Below are positions 25,039-37,444 of a stretch of DNA of 64,000 nt, in pieces (positions within the stretch are counted from its first letter, which is position 1; each line of letters opens with the position of its first letter). Origin of the DNA: Puccinia triticina (lineage: Eukaryota > Basidiomycota > Pucciniomycetes > Pucciniales > Pucciniaceae); the NCBI RefSeq assembly GCF_026914185.1, contig NC_070569.1, forward strand, positions 4,154,001 through 4,218,000. Direction: 5' to 3'. Made by a program: the position numbers and the translations under genes. The notes below the pieces were generated by a model. That model was not told the DNA's origin. It saw nothing but the letters and a program-made list of their open reading frames with translations, and did not search any database.

Positions 25039-25251
25039 GAGCTGGCACTTTTGCACCCGCTGGCGGGTACCCACCCCCCTTCAGCAGGTACCTGTGTGTC
25101 CTTGAAGATACCCAGGGCTTTTGGGGAGCTACTTCCTTTAATTTTTGATAAAATGCAACACCCTGAACCTACCTTGATTACCTGCAAGGGACACAGTCAC
25201 CTGCTGAAGGGGGGTGGGTACCCGCCAGCAGGTGCAAAAGTGCCAGCTCTA
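25039..25251. mobile_element. Miniature hAT-like element
   Basis: This 213-bp element has ends TAGAGCTGGCACTTTTGCAC and the reverse complement, with inner arms CTGGCGGGTACCCACC. The terminus differs by one base in the first nine from that of the full hAT element at 8975 (TAGAGATGG), and it shares the GGGTACCC subterminal motif, so it is probably a non-autonomous relative. No exact target duplication remains. Confidence 0.7.
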
Positions 25252-25594
25252 GGATTGTATGGACGATCAAAGCTTGGGTCTGCTCTAAGGGGGTGACAGC
25301 TGAATTGGTGGTTCATATTATGTGTAGAGAAGAACAGCGCAACACATGCTAACATAGGAAATCAACTCCAGTTTTTTTGTTGTTGTACATAGATGACAGG
25401 GTGTCTGCATTCAAGTCATCCTGTCAGGGGTCTCCAGGGTCCTGGCCACATATAAAATGTGTACAGTGGGTAGAAAATTGTATCCACCACACCATTTTTG
25501 GACCATAGAAACTCAACCAACCAACCTCAATTCACTAGTATTGGTGAGATGGTTCAAAACAGTCTTTGAAGCAAAAATCTGAAAAAATGAACGT

Positions 25595-26962
25595 ACTTAC
25601 TTTGCGCACTGTGGGGGTTGTTGTCTCGACGTCCAGCCCCCAGTGCGCGCTTCTGCCACTGCTTTTTGCGCACTGTGAATTCCCCCAAAAAAACAGCTGG
25701 CTTTTCTTGGAATATTTTTTGGGGGATCAATAGATAGACCCTTTATAACCCCCCAAAAAATAACTGAATCATTTGGGGCTCTCCTTGAACCTAGGGAAAA
25801 TGGAGGAGAAAACATCAAATTTTAATGCAGGAAGCACCTGTAAAGCAGCTTTCTGTGACCCAGTAGCCACAAAAATTTTACAGGATAACCACACATATGT
25901 AAATTCATTGGTTGAAAATTTTCAGAATTTTCCTGAGCCTTAATGTATGTCAAATAGGTACTGTGTTAAATTAAGCATCTTGGTGCAGTGATGAAATACC
26001 TGGTCTCCTGAGTGATGAAAAGTAAATATTATTAGATTGATTGCAGCTGTGCAAGCTCTTACTAGCTTTGAGGATCCAATCTGGGCCTGCTTAAAGAGGT
26101 ATACCCTTCAAAATTCAAGTTTTATCTGGGTGGTTTTATCCAAAACCCAGCAGCCACAAAAGTCTTACAGTATCATGATAAATATGCAAATTCATTGCCT
26201 GATTATTTTCGGAATTTTCCCTACCTTTATGTTTGTCAAATGGGCATTGCTGTAATTTATGCTTGTATCCCACTGTTGTTCCAGTTGTTTTGGATTCAGA
26301 ATAAATTAGATAACCAATGCTTCACCACTCATTAAATAATTTTCTAATGATTTCTTTGTGTTGCTTTATAATCTCCCTGAGAAATCCACACCTTTGGATA
26401 AAAACTATTTTTGCCCAAAAAAACACTTGAATTTTCAATGATCTACCTCTTTGAGGGGGCCCAGTTTTAATCCTTACAGCCAAGAAGAGCTTCCACAGCT
26501 TTAATCAAGCTAAAAGAAAATACAAAACCATCACTCAGGAGACTAGGGAGTTGATCACTAAACCAACACACTTAATTTGCAGCAATACCTATTTGACATA
26601 CAGGAAAGCTGGTGAAAATTCTAAAAATTATCTGGCTGTGAAATTGCACATGTACTATTATACTGTAAAGTTTTTGTGGCTGCCGGGTCACAGGAAGCAC
26701 TTGCCGTGTTAAAATATGATTTTTTTCATGTCAATTTTCTCTAGGCTCAAGGAGAGCCCTTACTGACTTGATGATTTTTTTGGGAGATCATGAAAAGTCA
26801 TTCTATTGATTCATATAAAAATATTTCACAAAAGGCAAGCAGTTTGTTTGGCGGAATGCACAGTGCACAAAGAGCCGTGGCAGAATGGTGCACTGGGGGC
26901 TGGACGTCAAGACAACAACCCCCACAGTGTGCAAAGAGATTTCCGCAGTGCGCGAAGTAAGT
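25595..26962. mobile_element. Long foldback-like element
   Basis: The termini are ACTTACTTTGCGCACTG and, inverted, ACTTACTTCGCGCACTG. Just inside, CAGCCCCCAGTGC and GGGGGTTGTTGTCT occur in inverted orientation at about 25612-25646 and 26890-26930. Further inside, a block with GTAGCCACAAAAATTTTACAG and GTATGTCAAATAGG also recurs inverted at about 26580-26705, and a third related copy lies near 26130-26250. The element is therefore largely palindromic. No transposase gene is visible. Confidence 0.65.
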
Positions 26963-27322
26963 CCAAAAATAAAACCCAAAATTATGTAATTTACAAAAAT
27001 TAAACAAGAAAACCATAAACTGCAATATTTTTTTCAAAAAAAATTTGAAGGTTGAGGAATGATAGTATTATAAGATCTGAAATGAATAATCATGAGTAAA
27101 AATTTAGAAAAAAGTTGATTATATGTAGTTTCAAAGATGAGTGAAGTGATTCATTCACCAGCATACCTGACATTCTGGCACTGCAATGCCCCCATTTTGA
27201 CTGCAGATTGTCCACCCACCAAGCCAAAACCTTTTTGGGTCACATTTTTTCATTTATTATCATTTTTTTCATGTTCCATTCTTGCTTTCTGTCTATTCAC
27301 CTTTCTCTGAAAGAAATAATTA

Positions 27323-28629
27323 GGCGCCAATTATAAACAATATTTGCGTTTTTTTTGAAACTTTTTCCAAACTTTTTTGAATTCGGCGCGATTTCATTTT
27401 TGGTTACAGAATACCAGCCCAAAATGGTTTCAAAAAACCCTCAAATAAAGGCAAAATTATAAACCGCTGGTGCATTTGGGTTCACTGTATCTCCAGAACT
27501 GGGACGACCGCACGGAACTTGAGCACAGGTACAGCCGGCGCATCCTTCGCGATGTTGTTAATGTTAATGTGGCGGCGGGAGTGGCAGCCCCCGGGGATAA
27601 CTTCCCCTCCATGAGGACCCAACAGGACACAATCAGAGACTCATGATGTACCCAATAGCAAATTCTGTAATTGCTATAGTCTTACTTCAAGATATTTTCT
27701 TTGGGAATTGTTTAGTCTTACTGCAAAATATTTTTATTGGGAGGATCTGTGAAAGACAAAGGCCCCCAAGCATGATTTAAGCCTAAGGCAAAACTATTCA
27801 GGTACTAGGACAACTAGGGGTATGGATTCTGGGCTGCCCGGCGTTGTAATGCAACAGCTCTCTGACATAATGCGCAGGCAGGGCAGCACTGTGCAACAAA
27901 CCCATGTTGCGGAGTGAACTCTCATTAGGTCATAGGTAAAAGGGCCAATCAACAACCCTATTTTCCCTTAATATGACCCGGGTGTTCCAATTGGTCTGGT
28001 CAATCCTGCAGTTGGCAAGGAACCCCTCAAGGATGAGTCCCCTTGTGGGCGGGGCCTGCAACGCGGATTGTTCCTGTCCACCTTGATGCAGTTGACGTAG
28101 TACTCGGGGTTGGGGCGGGGACGCCCTCCTGGACCGTTAGGAGGATGACCTTCAGCCCGTGCACATCAATGGCAAGCCAAGTAGCTATGTCTGGCTGGCT
28201 GAGGTGGAGCCCACAGGGGAGGGATAGCGGGTTGTGGTAGGATGGGCGGGGCGGCTGGAGGGTTTGGAGATGCGGGAACCCCGGGTTCCTGGTCAGCGTT
28301 TCATTGGTGTGGATTGGATATGGGGGATGGACGGGGATTGTTGCTGGTTGGAAGGGGATATTGGCCCTAGATAAATGTCAAAACCACTGCCATGCAGTGG
28401 TGTATTCATGATTCAATTGGAACTCAGTTGTACCGCTGAATACATCTGCAGTATGGCTGTACTTGGCCTCAAAATGAAAATTTTGAAAATTTTCCGGTCC
28501 AAATCACCTCCTCTAGGTGATTTGGGTCCCAAAACAAAAATGTGGGACCAAAAAAATAGTGGAAAAAACAATCAGGGAGATTTCAAAAATCTCCCAAATA
28601 AACGCCAAATATTGTTTATAATTGGCGCC
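27323..28629. mobile_element. TIR element with TTA target duplication (PIF/Harbinger-like)
   Basis: Inverted ends share GGCGCCAATTATAAACAATA and a few further bases. TTA lies directly outside at 27320-27322 and 28630-28632; a 3-bp TTA/TAA duplication is typical of PIF/Harbinger and Tourist-like elements. The 1307-bp interior has GC-rich patches (27490-27640, 27990-28370) with broken reading frames but no recognisable transposase. Confidence 0.7.
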
Positions 28630-28757
28630 TTAAGCTTGCAAGAAAAACTTACTTCTTTTAATTTTTGTTTTCATGTTCATCTTTGGAAGCCTATTTTGAA
28701 CAATCTCACCAAAATGAATGACCTGAATTTGGTGAGGGGAGATTCTAGAGCACAAAA

Positions 28758-28991
28758 CACTGCAAGAAAAACTCTAGAAACTGCCAGCAGTTGACATGTG
28801 GCATACTCCAGGGTAACTGTCATTGTAACTCCACATGATTACATCATGCCCTTTCATGCACAGTGACTGTGCACATTGCACAGTGACTGTGCATTCACCC
28901 TTGGTTGAAATAAACTTTGAGAAAGGCCTGAGTATCACCTCAAGCTTCCTTTGAGCTTCTGCATCTCAACTGCTAGCAGTTTCTTGTAGTG
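28758..28991. mobile_element. Miniature element, CACTGC family, copy 2
   Basis: This 234-bp element has ends CACTGCAAGAAA and, inverted, CACTACAAGAAA, flanked by AAA on both sides. Inside are CAGCAGTTGACATG, GTAACTCCACATGA and the dyad GCACAGTGACTGTGCA. The layout matches the element at 59075-59321. Confidence 0.75.
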
Positions 28992-29407
28992 AAACAGTGT
29001 GGCGGATACAATTGTCTACCCACTGTACAGGAGTTCAAAAAAAATACACTCTGCTTGCTGGAACAAGCTTGGCATGGTTTTTGCAAGCATGTCCAGCAGT
29101 TCTACAAGGGGTATGATGGATGGTGGATGGCAGGCTGCCTGCGCAAGAAGCTAGGCTTCAAGGCAGCGGTTGATGTGCAATGGGCGCAACATGGGTGCTG
29201 GCCGGGCCTCAGGCCCGTCAGGACTCCCAAATTTTGATGCTTGGGGGCAAGCCTGTCGGTGAGCCAGAGACCCAGCGGGTCCCTCCTCCAGAGAGGCTTT
29301 GTTTATGCTCGTTAGATAATCCTCCCTCTTCCCCAACGGAGTCTATCATCCACCCTAACTCGACTGGACGAACCACCAAAAGCACTTGAACCTGACAGCG
29401 AACAATC

Positions 29408-32400
29408 ATGCTCTCACTCTCATCAACCGACCTTATCCTTCTCTCACTGATAGGGGCACTCACCCTGTACTGGCTATACGCTCGGCTGTTTTCAAACTCA
29501 TCAAGCTCAACCAGTACCCTCTCAAAACCAAACCAGCAACAAATCCCTGGTTTCAACAATCCAAATGGCCTTCGATCAGAATCAAACCCAGACTTACTTG
29601 CTGCCGGCAGAGACTTTGTCAAGAAAATGGAAGTACAGGTCAGTTTCTTTTTTTTTGCTTCTGTTCTTCCTGCTATCTCCTTCAGCAAAAAGGCTGGCAC
29701 TCAAATCACATCATTGTTTTATCCACTTTCTCAAAACCTAACAGAAAAAGAAAGTGGTCGTTTTCTATGGCTCGCAAACCGGTACAGCCGAGGATTATGC
29801 GACCCGGATCGCAAAAGAGGCCAAGTCCAAATTTGGAATCTCCAGTTTAGTCGCTGATCCCGAAGAGTTGAGTGTCCCTTAAGTTTTCATCAGTCTACCG
29901 GAAAGAGTTTGCACTTTTTTTCAAAAAAAAAAAACAGATAAAAAATTGCTGTCAATCAGGGTTCTTTTTATTTTGAAGAAGAACTCTGCTGACGAATCCA
30001 ACTTCACCCACAGCTACGACTTCGACTTTCTAGAAAAGCTCAGACCAGACCAACTCGCAATATTCGTCTTGGCGACTTATGGCGAAGGAGAACCAACAGA
30101 TAATGCAGTCAACATGTTGGATCAACTGAAAGAACAACAGGCAGAAGGAAACCAATTAAATGATTTGAATTATGTGGTCTTCGCGCTTGGAAACCGAACT
30201 TATGAACAATTCTGTCAAATGGGCATAGTCGTCGATGAGTTATTAACTAAACGAGGAGCAAAGAGAATTGGAGAACTGGGGATGGGCGATGATGATAAAT
30301 CCATGGAAGAAGGTATATTTCAATCATCACAACTACAGCAAGTTACGATCTCGTTGTTAGACGCATTTGACAAAGGGTTCTTTCTTCCTTAATACCGTGG
30401 ACTCGATTGATCCTGAACAGATTATTTGGCGTGGAAAGATCCAATGTGGGAGGAAGTCCAGAAAGTCATGGGATGGGAAGAAGGCGCAGGCGGAGACGAA
30501 CCCGACTTTTTGGTGAAAGAAGTCGAAGTCAACCCAGGCAAGGAAGGATCAACAGATGAGAGTCAAATTTATCGGGGTGAACTGAGTGGAAGGGCTCTGA
30601 TGGGTACTCGGGGTATCTTTGACGCCAAGGTCATTATCGTCATCCTCATCCAACCTTCTTTCTTCCCCCTTGGTTGCTCAAACTGATTCAACCTTCAATT
30701 CACAGAACCCTTGTCCGGCTAGAGTGACCAACGCACGAGAATTATTCGCGGCCGGTGATCGGAACTGTGTACACATGGAGTTTGAAATCCAAGGCACTGG
30801 AATTAGATACCAAACTGGTGATCATCTTGCTGTATGGCCCGTAAACCCAGATTCTGAAGTCGCCAGATTGATGAAGTTGCTTGGCCTCTGGGAGAAGCGC
30901 GCAACAGCAGTAGAAATGTCAGTCCCTGCCTGTTTCTCTCGAGTTCAACTAAGTCATTGCTTGCTGATCTTACATCAAATAGCTCCTCGCTAGACCCCAT
31001 GTTGGCCAAAGTTCCGTTTCCAACACCAGCATCGTATGAAGCCATCTTCCGACACTATCTTGATATTTCATGCATCGCCTCTCGTCAGCTGCTTTCAGGC
31101 CTAGCCAAGTTTGCGCCTACAGAATCAGCTAGTGCGGCTTTGAAAACCATCGGCTCAGACAAAGAGCATTATCAACGTGTTGTAGCCGGGCCCGGCCTGA
31201 GATTGGGAGAGTGTTTGATGACTGTCCTGGAAGGTGGATCTGAGAAATTGGCGGTCGAAGACCCACTATCCGACAGCTTTGGTCAAGGGTGGTCTCAGAC
31301 TTACCAGATTCCATTTGACCAGATCGTCAGTGGTCTTCCCCGTCTCCAACCAAGGTTCTACTCAATCTCCTCCAGTCCAAAGATGTACCCCGATCAAATC
31401 CATATCACTGTCAGTAATTGCAACTACCTCGTTGACCTTGTGGCTGCCAGTTGACATTTCCTTTCCCTGTTCTACTTTACTCACTACGCTTGGTTTGGCG
31501 CAACAGGCTGTCGTGCTAAAATACCCTTCAGGAAGTCGAATGATTTATGGATGCGGGACAAATTATGTAAGATTATTTTCTGCTATCCCAGACAGGCGTA
31601 TAAATTGGAACTAACACGGGTCGGTTTCAGATTTTGAATGCCAAGATGTTTTTACACGGCGAGAAGGAGCGGATGGAACATCAACCGATTGACCAGCGGT
31701 CGAGCGGAGCACCTCATTATACTTTATCTGGCCCCCGAGGCAAATACCTGGAGGGAGGTAAGACGCTGAAGATCCCGATCCATGTTCGACGGTCGAACTT
31801 CAGACTACCTACGTCGCCGAAGATTCCAGTGATCATGATCGGCCCGGGCACGGGAGTGGCACCTTTCAGGGCTTTCGTACAAGAGCGACTCATGCTGGTC
31901 AGGAAAGCGAAGGCTAAAGCCAAAGAAGCTAATGGCTCCCAAGGCGAGGCTGATGCTCTCAACGATTGGGCCGACATGATGTTGTTCTATGGTTGCAGGA
32001 ATGAAGAGCAAGACTTCTTGTATAAGAACGAGTGGCCAGAATATGCAGCAGAATTCAACGGAAAGTTCAAGATGGTAAGCTGCGTCGTTTGATTTAAACT
32101 CTCAACCTAATGATCGTTGACTTGAACTCCCGCCATGTTAAATTTCCACAGTTTACAGCGATCTCGAGGAGACCAGAACTAGGAGGAAAGAAAGAATATG
32201 TTCAGGACTTGATCAAACTACAGAGTGAAACTATCTACAAGATGATCATCGAACAGAAAGGATATATTTTCATCTGCGGAGACGGGAAGAACATGGTCAA
32301 ATGTGTCGAAGAGACTCTGAAAACAATCTTCGAATCTACTGGTGTCAAGAATGGAGCGGCTGAGTTGAAGTTCTTGAAGGATCGAAATCGACTGCTTTTG

Positions 32401-32491
32401 GTTTGTCGTCTGTTCTTTGTGATCTTCGTCGTCTCCTTCGCTCGATTGCTTACAGCTTGTCTCATCTATTCTCCAGGATGTTTGGTCTTGA
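29408..32491 (+). CDS. CPR: NADPH-cytochrome P450 reductase, 10 exons
   Basis: Exons are 29408-29638, 29745-29866, 30014-30312, 30421-30629, 30706-30917, 30983-31409, 31507-31566, 31631-32074, 32152-32400 and 32477-32491. All phases agree and give 755 residues. The enzyme passes electrons from NADPH through FAD and FMN to microsomal P450s. Visible features in order: an N-terminal membrane anchor ([20 protein letters not shown]); FMN domain with [12 protein letters not shown] and [16 protein letters not shown] motif [12 protein letters not shown]; the NADPH-binding region with [17 protein letters not shown] and FICGDGKNM; and the C-terminal DVWS with the family's terminal tryptophan stacking residue. 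The second intron uses a weaker GTTGAG donor. Exon 7 is 60 bases and exon 10 only 15 bases. Loss of either would remove conserved residues. Confidence 0.96.
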
Positions 32492-33167
32492 GAAAGCATC
32501 TCTTCATCGTCATTTCCAAAGACCAGCGGTCATTTCTTGAACCTTGATTTCCTCCGATGTTCATTGCTATTTCTTGTGTGTGTTCATATCATTTTTACTC
32601 CCTTGTCTCCCTTTTTTTCCAACAAAACGAAAACAAAGCTGTTAAGTCTTCGTGATAGATATCTACACTCTTGATTTGATTTTTTTTTCTCTTCCATCAT
32701 TATTAACTCATCAATCGTTGTCTTATCTTTGACATCCATGAAATGCCTACTTTTCTAGACTTTTTTTTCCTTGTGGTAGATAGTTGATTCAAGTCGTTTA
32801 AGATCATAGTCATTTTCTTTCGTGAACTTTTTCCATTTTAAACAAGCCAGAAGATAAAACATTAACAAATCACTAATTCTATACCAGCATACAGGTTCAG
32901 CTATCATCAAGAGCACTTATTTTAATCAGATATTCATTTTAGATTGTTATTCATCTTCTACATAGGATCCCTTTGACTATGTACATGTGTCCTCTCATTT
33001 TCTCTTGACCAACTTGGAATGCATAGAATCTTTCACCACTTATGAGAAGCACGTAATGGACAACTATACATTGAACCGGTTTATTTAAATGGTTTTGCAG
33101 CTCTGAGTCTACAAACTGCACAAGCCTTCAGTCTGATTTATGTTTCCCTTTCCAGGGATTTTTGTGC
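32492..33167. other. 3' region after CPR
   Basis: T-rich, AT-rich DNA with no open gene. It probably contains the CPR 3' untranslated region and leads into the large element beginning near 33168. Confidence 0.5.
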
Positions 33168-33433
33168 TGACTCCCTCGGAGGGTTGGTTCGCGGACCTAT
33201 GTAACCGAACAGCCAGTGTTAGACTGGGAATCCCCGCTAAAAGTTGGAAATCCCGGTGGATTGAAACCTGCTTCAATCCCGCGCGACTTTCACGTGTTTG
33301 ATATCCACCCGTCACTCCACACCGCCCCTAAACTCCAAACCTTGTGCCGACACTCCAAATCTTACCACCGCCAGCCATCACACAACAGCATTGGGCTCAA
33401 CTCACTGGTCAAGGTTATCAACTAGGCTCAACC

Positions 33434-34593
33434 ATGGAATCAAATCATCCATTCCTTGCGCGTAACAACTTCCGGCCCTCTGATATCCAACCCAACCAAA
33501 ACATCAGTGCTACTAAAAACACGGTTCCGACCACGCTGCCGCATAACATCAATGATTTTGTCAACCCATCCCTTTTCCCTTCTCATCAGCCCCCTCAAAT
33601 CAGTCCAGCTACCGCACCCGTTGGCTCCGCGCTGCCCAACAAAACAGTGACACCAGACAATGAAATGGAAATATACAAACAAAAAACCTTGCGGGAGCTC
33701 CGCGAACTCCAACATACTCACATCAAGTACACCAAACTCAACCAAGCAATCAAAGTCAAGGCACAAAATATTTACTTTGAATATCAAAGACAGCAGCATT
33801 TGCTTTTGCTCAAGTACAGCCACCCATTCTCAGCGTTAACCAAGTACCTCAGGCAGCGCCGCACCCGTCAACAGGAAAGCTTTTGGGACAGTTTCCGGAA
33901 AAATGACCCAGATGTGCAGAAGGCTCTCCATAACAGTAAGCTCAATTCAAGCCTTCCCTGTTTTTCAGTTCACTTAGGTTCTGGTTTGCATTTTTCCAGC
34001 CAAGAATAGTATTGGCAAGCGGAACAAGGAAGTCTCCAAGCTTTACAAGCTGGCTACTGCACCAAACAACTCAAACACGAGTGGAGAGCCAAAACACCAA
34101 CCAGACCCTACTGACGCTTCTGACACTGCCAAGAGAGAAGTATTTGATAAGATATCCAAATCAAGCAAGCAGCTTCAAACAGAGACTAGGAATTGGGCTG
34201 AAGGGGTCCAGCTGAAAGTGAGTCTCAATTTTTCATCTATCCTTGAGAAATATCACGCTCAAACATTGAGTAACTTTTTTCAATTAGATGAAGGAGATTA
34301 GCAACTTGTTTGTTGTGGAAGGATTGCTTGTGCTTGCTGGGCAAGATCATTCCAAACCCTTTTTCTTCCAAGGTGGAAGTATGTATGGTGTTGAGTTCCT
34401 CAAAGGTCTCATTGATGAAGGTGATCTGATGCACCAGTTTGCTATCTGGACAGCAAGACAGAAAAAAGTTTTGGAAAGTAAGAGAAAGAGGAAACAAGCT
34501 GCCAGTTCTGCCACTTCTGGATTGACCAATCAGGTTTCCAGTCAGCCCCCAAGCAAGAAAACAAAGCTCAAACAGTTGGCTTTTGAAAATTGA
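33434..34593 (+). CDS. Unknown element-borne protein, 3 exons
   Basis: Exons are 33434-33935, 34000-34217 and 34288-34593, phases consistent, giving 341 residues. I do not recognise the family. The N-terminus is Asn/Pro-rich. A charged, probably helical region follows (MEIYKQKTLRELRELQHTHI, about 80-130), then NKEVSKLYKLATAP, and a final part with VVEGLLVLAGQDHSKPFF and FLKGLIDEGDLMHQFAIW. The C-terminus is basic (KRKRKQ, SKKTKLKQ), suggesting nuclear location. It lies 270 bp inside the left inverted end of the large element, so it is probably a gene carried by the element, perhaps an accessory DNA-binding protein. Confidence 0.6.
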
Positions 34594-34830
34594 GATGTTT
34601 GCCAAGGTTGGTGGTCTTCTTTTTCTTCTGGTCTCTGTGTTTATTGTCTGTCTATTCTTGTCAATTAGCTCTCATTTTAAACTAAAATTTTTTAGGTGGT
34701 TTAGCTTTCAACCACAAGTACATAGGCACCAAGCTTGGTAAATTATACTGCAAGTCTTATCCTCTGTGCCATTGCCAATCATTGGTAATTTCAAATTCTG
34801 ATTGTTTGTTTGTTTGCTTCTTTGCTGCAG

Positions 34831-35163
34831 ATGAGGTTCAAACAAACAGTATAAAGAAAGACACTTGGGTTTGGCCAGGAACCAATACTGCTTTCCATCT
34901 TGCTAGTTTTGATTGCAAACTTGTTGTGAAAGAAAACTCAGTTGGCCTAACATCAGAACATATTATCAACGTTCCAATCAAGAAGATGTCTATCCAGGTG
35001 ACCTGGTTGGTCCTTTGTGACCTGAAAAAAAATGGATCACATTAGTCAAACATAAATTTGACACTCCTCTCAAAAGAACTAGGGTAAGAAAACGCAAGGC
35101 CTCCAAGATTGAAGAGCAAGAGGAGAATAGCAAACAAGACAAAGAAAAAGATGAAGACAATTA
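34831..35163 (+). pseudogene. Broken coding exon downstream of the element gene
   Basis: After an acceptor at 34830 an open frame reads DEVQTNSIKKDTWVWPGTNT and continues to IINVPIKKMSIQ. It then runs into a stop at 35043-35045. The next frame (ITLVKHKFDTPLKRTRVRKR ... to a stop at 35162-35164) resumes right after a run of eight A near 35024. A single-base indel in that run, or an intron I cannot place, would link them. The basic, charged tail resembles that of the upstream gene. Function unknown. Confidence 0.4.
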
Positions 35164-35544
35164 GGAACTTTTTTTGTCTCTCTGTCCCATGTTTTGATTG
35201 TTTTCTCTCATATCCTATCATTCATTCTCTCTGGCTTCCTGTTCAACATCAAATAGGAAATATTTGAATGCCCCATGTTGATGTAGTAGTTTCCTAATCA
35301 ATGGCTCTGAGCAGTCAGCCTTAATTTGGCCTCCTTTGAATACATATACCTCATTGAGGGCTGCCATATTTTGTCAAGTGTCCTGAGATTGAATCATTGA
35401 TTCTTGGAAATCACTTGCCATCAGCTAAAACTCTCCTTTAAGTAAAAGGCAGACCTGTTTAGGCCTTGCCAAACACCCAAGGAATTCTCAAGTGATGACC
35501 AGCTGATATCCTGATCTCCACGGAGAAAGGCAGAACTTTCTTGG

Positions 35545-36338
35545 CCTTGCTGGTGTGGTATGCTTTATGGTTACCCATCTACCCCATTTCAAAATTTCCT
35601 TTTTTCTCATATGTACACTCTCAAATCAACCAATATGGCGGCACCACTGGATTCTACGGCCAAAACTACACAGGACACCATGGACAACACACCTTACACC
35701 CCTCTGGATCAGAAGATACAACCCCTTCAAGACTCCATTGTTCAGTTACATACACACAAAACACCATACTCAGGTCATGTAATCCGTTACATGAACCACA
35801 CTTACCCAGGACATGTAATCAGTTACATGGACCACCCTGGCAGCTTTTCTACCCTTTACATATCCTTTACCTCATCAGCTATGCACATGTCATGCAGTGT
35901 TATGCACACTTGATGCAGGCTTATGCAGTCTTATGCAGGTGCATGCAGACTAGTGTAATAGGTGCTGCAGTCTGACAGTTGACAGATGACATTATGCAGG
36001 TGTCAAGATAGCAAAAACCCCTCATGCAGCTTGCAGATGACATCATTTGACAGGCCAGGCCAGCTAAAACATCTCACCTCCTATTTCTCACTAGCTAAAT
36101 TCCCTCATATGACATCTTGACCTCATGTGACCTGACAACCACCAGCCAAAATACCTCATTGTGGCTTTCAGGGCAGCTAAAACCCCTCATTCTCTTGTTC
36201 CCTTGGAGCTAAAATCCCTCACTCTTTTCTATTTAACAAGGCTCTCCTCCCTTCAGTTGTAATTTCTCTCAGCAAACTACTTGCACTCAGCTTACCCCAT
36301 AACAGTACAATACTTGCTCACTCTACAGTATTAGCCAT
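35545..36338 (+). repeat. LTR-like repeat (plus orientation)
   Basis: The region holds a CCACTGGATTCTACGGCC-type motif near 35643, repeated ATGTAATC.GTTACATG motifs near 35780-35830, many ATGCAG and GACATCATTT words, and a promoter-like stretch GCTAAAATCCCTCACTC ... TATTTAACAAGGCTCTC at 36210-36250. The same series of motifs occurs in reverse orientation at about 45000-45740. This fits LTRs of one retrotransposon family; ends and duplication could not be fixed. Confidence 0.4.
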
Positions 36339-37444
36339 CAGGGGAGATTTTGATGCACTCTCCAGAGAGTGCCATACCATACCCTTTTTCTGTAACTGTG
36401 CTGGATGCCTTTGATGAATGTAGTGTAAGAAGTAATAATATATTCTGGAAATGTTCCGCAACTGATCTGAAACTGATCCTGAATTCATCCATAAATCATC
36501 CAGAAGTCATGCAGAAGTCAACTGGCACTTAATCAGAACACAGTTGAAGCCACTAGGACACAATGAACACAATAAAATCATAATTCAATTTGAACTGTTT
36601 GTTGATTGTGATGGTTTCTTGAGGTTGAATTCATATTATTCACATGCTCATGAAGGTGTTCATTGTTTTCACTTTGCTCATTTTTCCCTTGTGTGCGCGC
36701 ATAAAAGGTTGTTACAAATTGCAGGCTGGGCCCCTTTCAGATCAACAACATGTACACCCCGGTTAGAATGATCTGAAACACCCATCTGAATTGGCATGTT
36801 TTCCTAAGAAAGGCAGGTATCATCAAGAATTGAGCCAAAAAAGGATGAAAATAGGGTGAAAGTATGAGTCAAGTCAAGCTTGGAGGTTGGTGGTACCATA
36901 TTTCAGCTAGACAACCTGTCTCCTTAGCACATATAAGCGTGTGAGTTGTTTTTGTGTTTTTTTTGTTTTCCAATGTCTCCATGCACATGCATGTGAGCTT
37001 TTTTCCATTTTACCAATGTCACCATTGTGTACGCGCGTACATTGGGGTGACAGATTGCCAGAGGGGCCTTTCACAGCTCCATGACAAGTAAAAACTGGTC
37101 AGGAAGCCATTAAAACCCCAGCTAGTCACATTTATGTTGTGTGAAACCCCTTGCGCATAGAGAATTTGATCAACACAAATTCGCCATAAATGATTAACAT
37201 TTGGGCATTGAATAACTATCATTTCATTATATGTTGTAATTGAGTTATACTTAAAGAATGAAACGGTTCTACACAAAATTGCATGAGGCCCTGTGATACT
37301 TCCTCATAAATTATAATAGACTTCCCATTGACTTATGAATGATTTATCAATCATTTCCAAATACACGTCTGACTGACATCAGACCCAGAACAACATAAAA
37401 TTACAGTCAGGCACTCTCTGAAGAGTGCATCAAAGTTTCCCCTG
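36339..37444. mobile_element. Non-autonomous TIR element, CAGGGGA type
   Basis: The 1106-bp element starts CAGGGGAGATTTTGATGCAC and ends with the near reverse complement (CAGGGGAAACTTTGATGCAC when inverted). The arms continue through TCT.CAGAGAGTGCC. CAGGG-type termini are common in hAT elements. The flanking 8 bases (TTAGCCAT, GTGAGCCC) are not a good duplication. No transposase is present. Confidence 0.65.
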
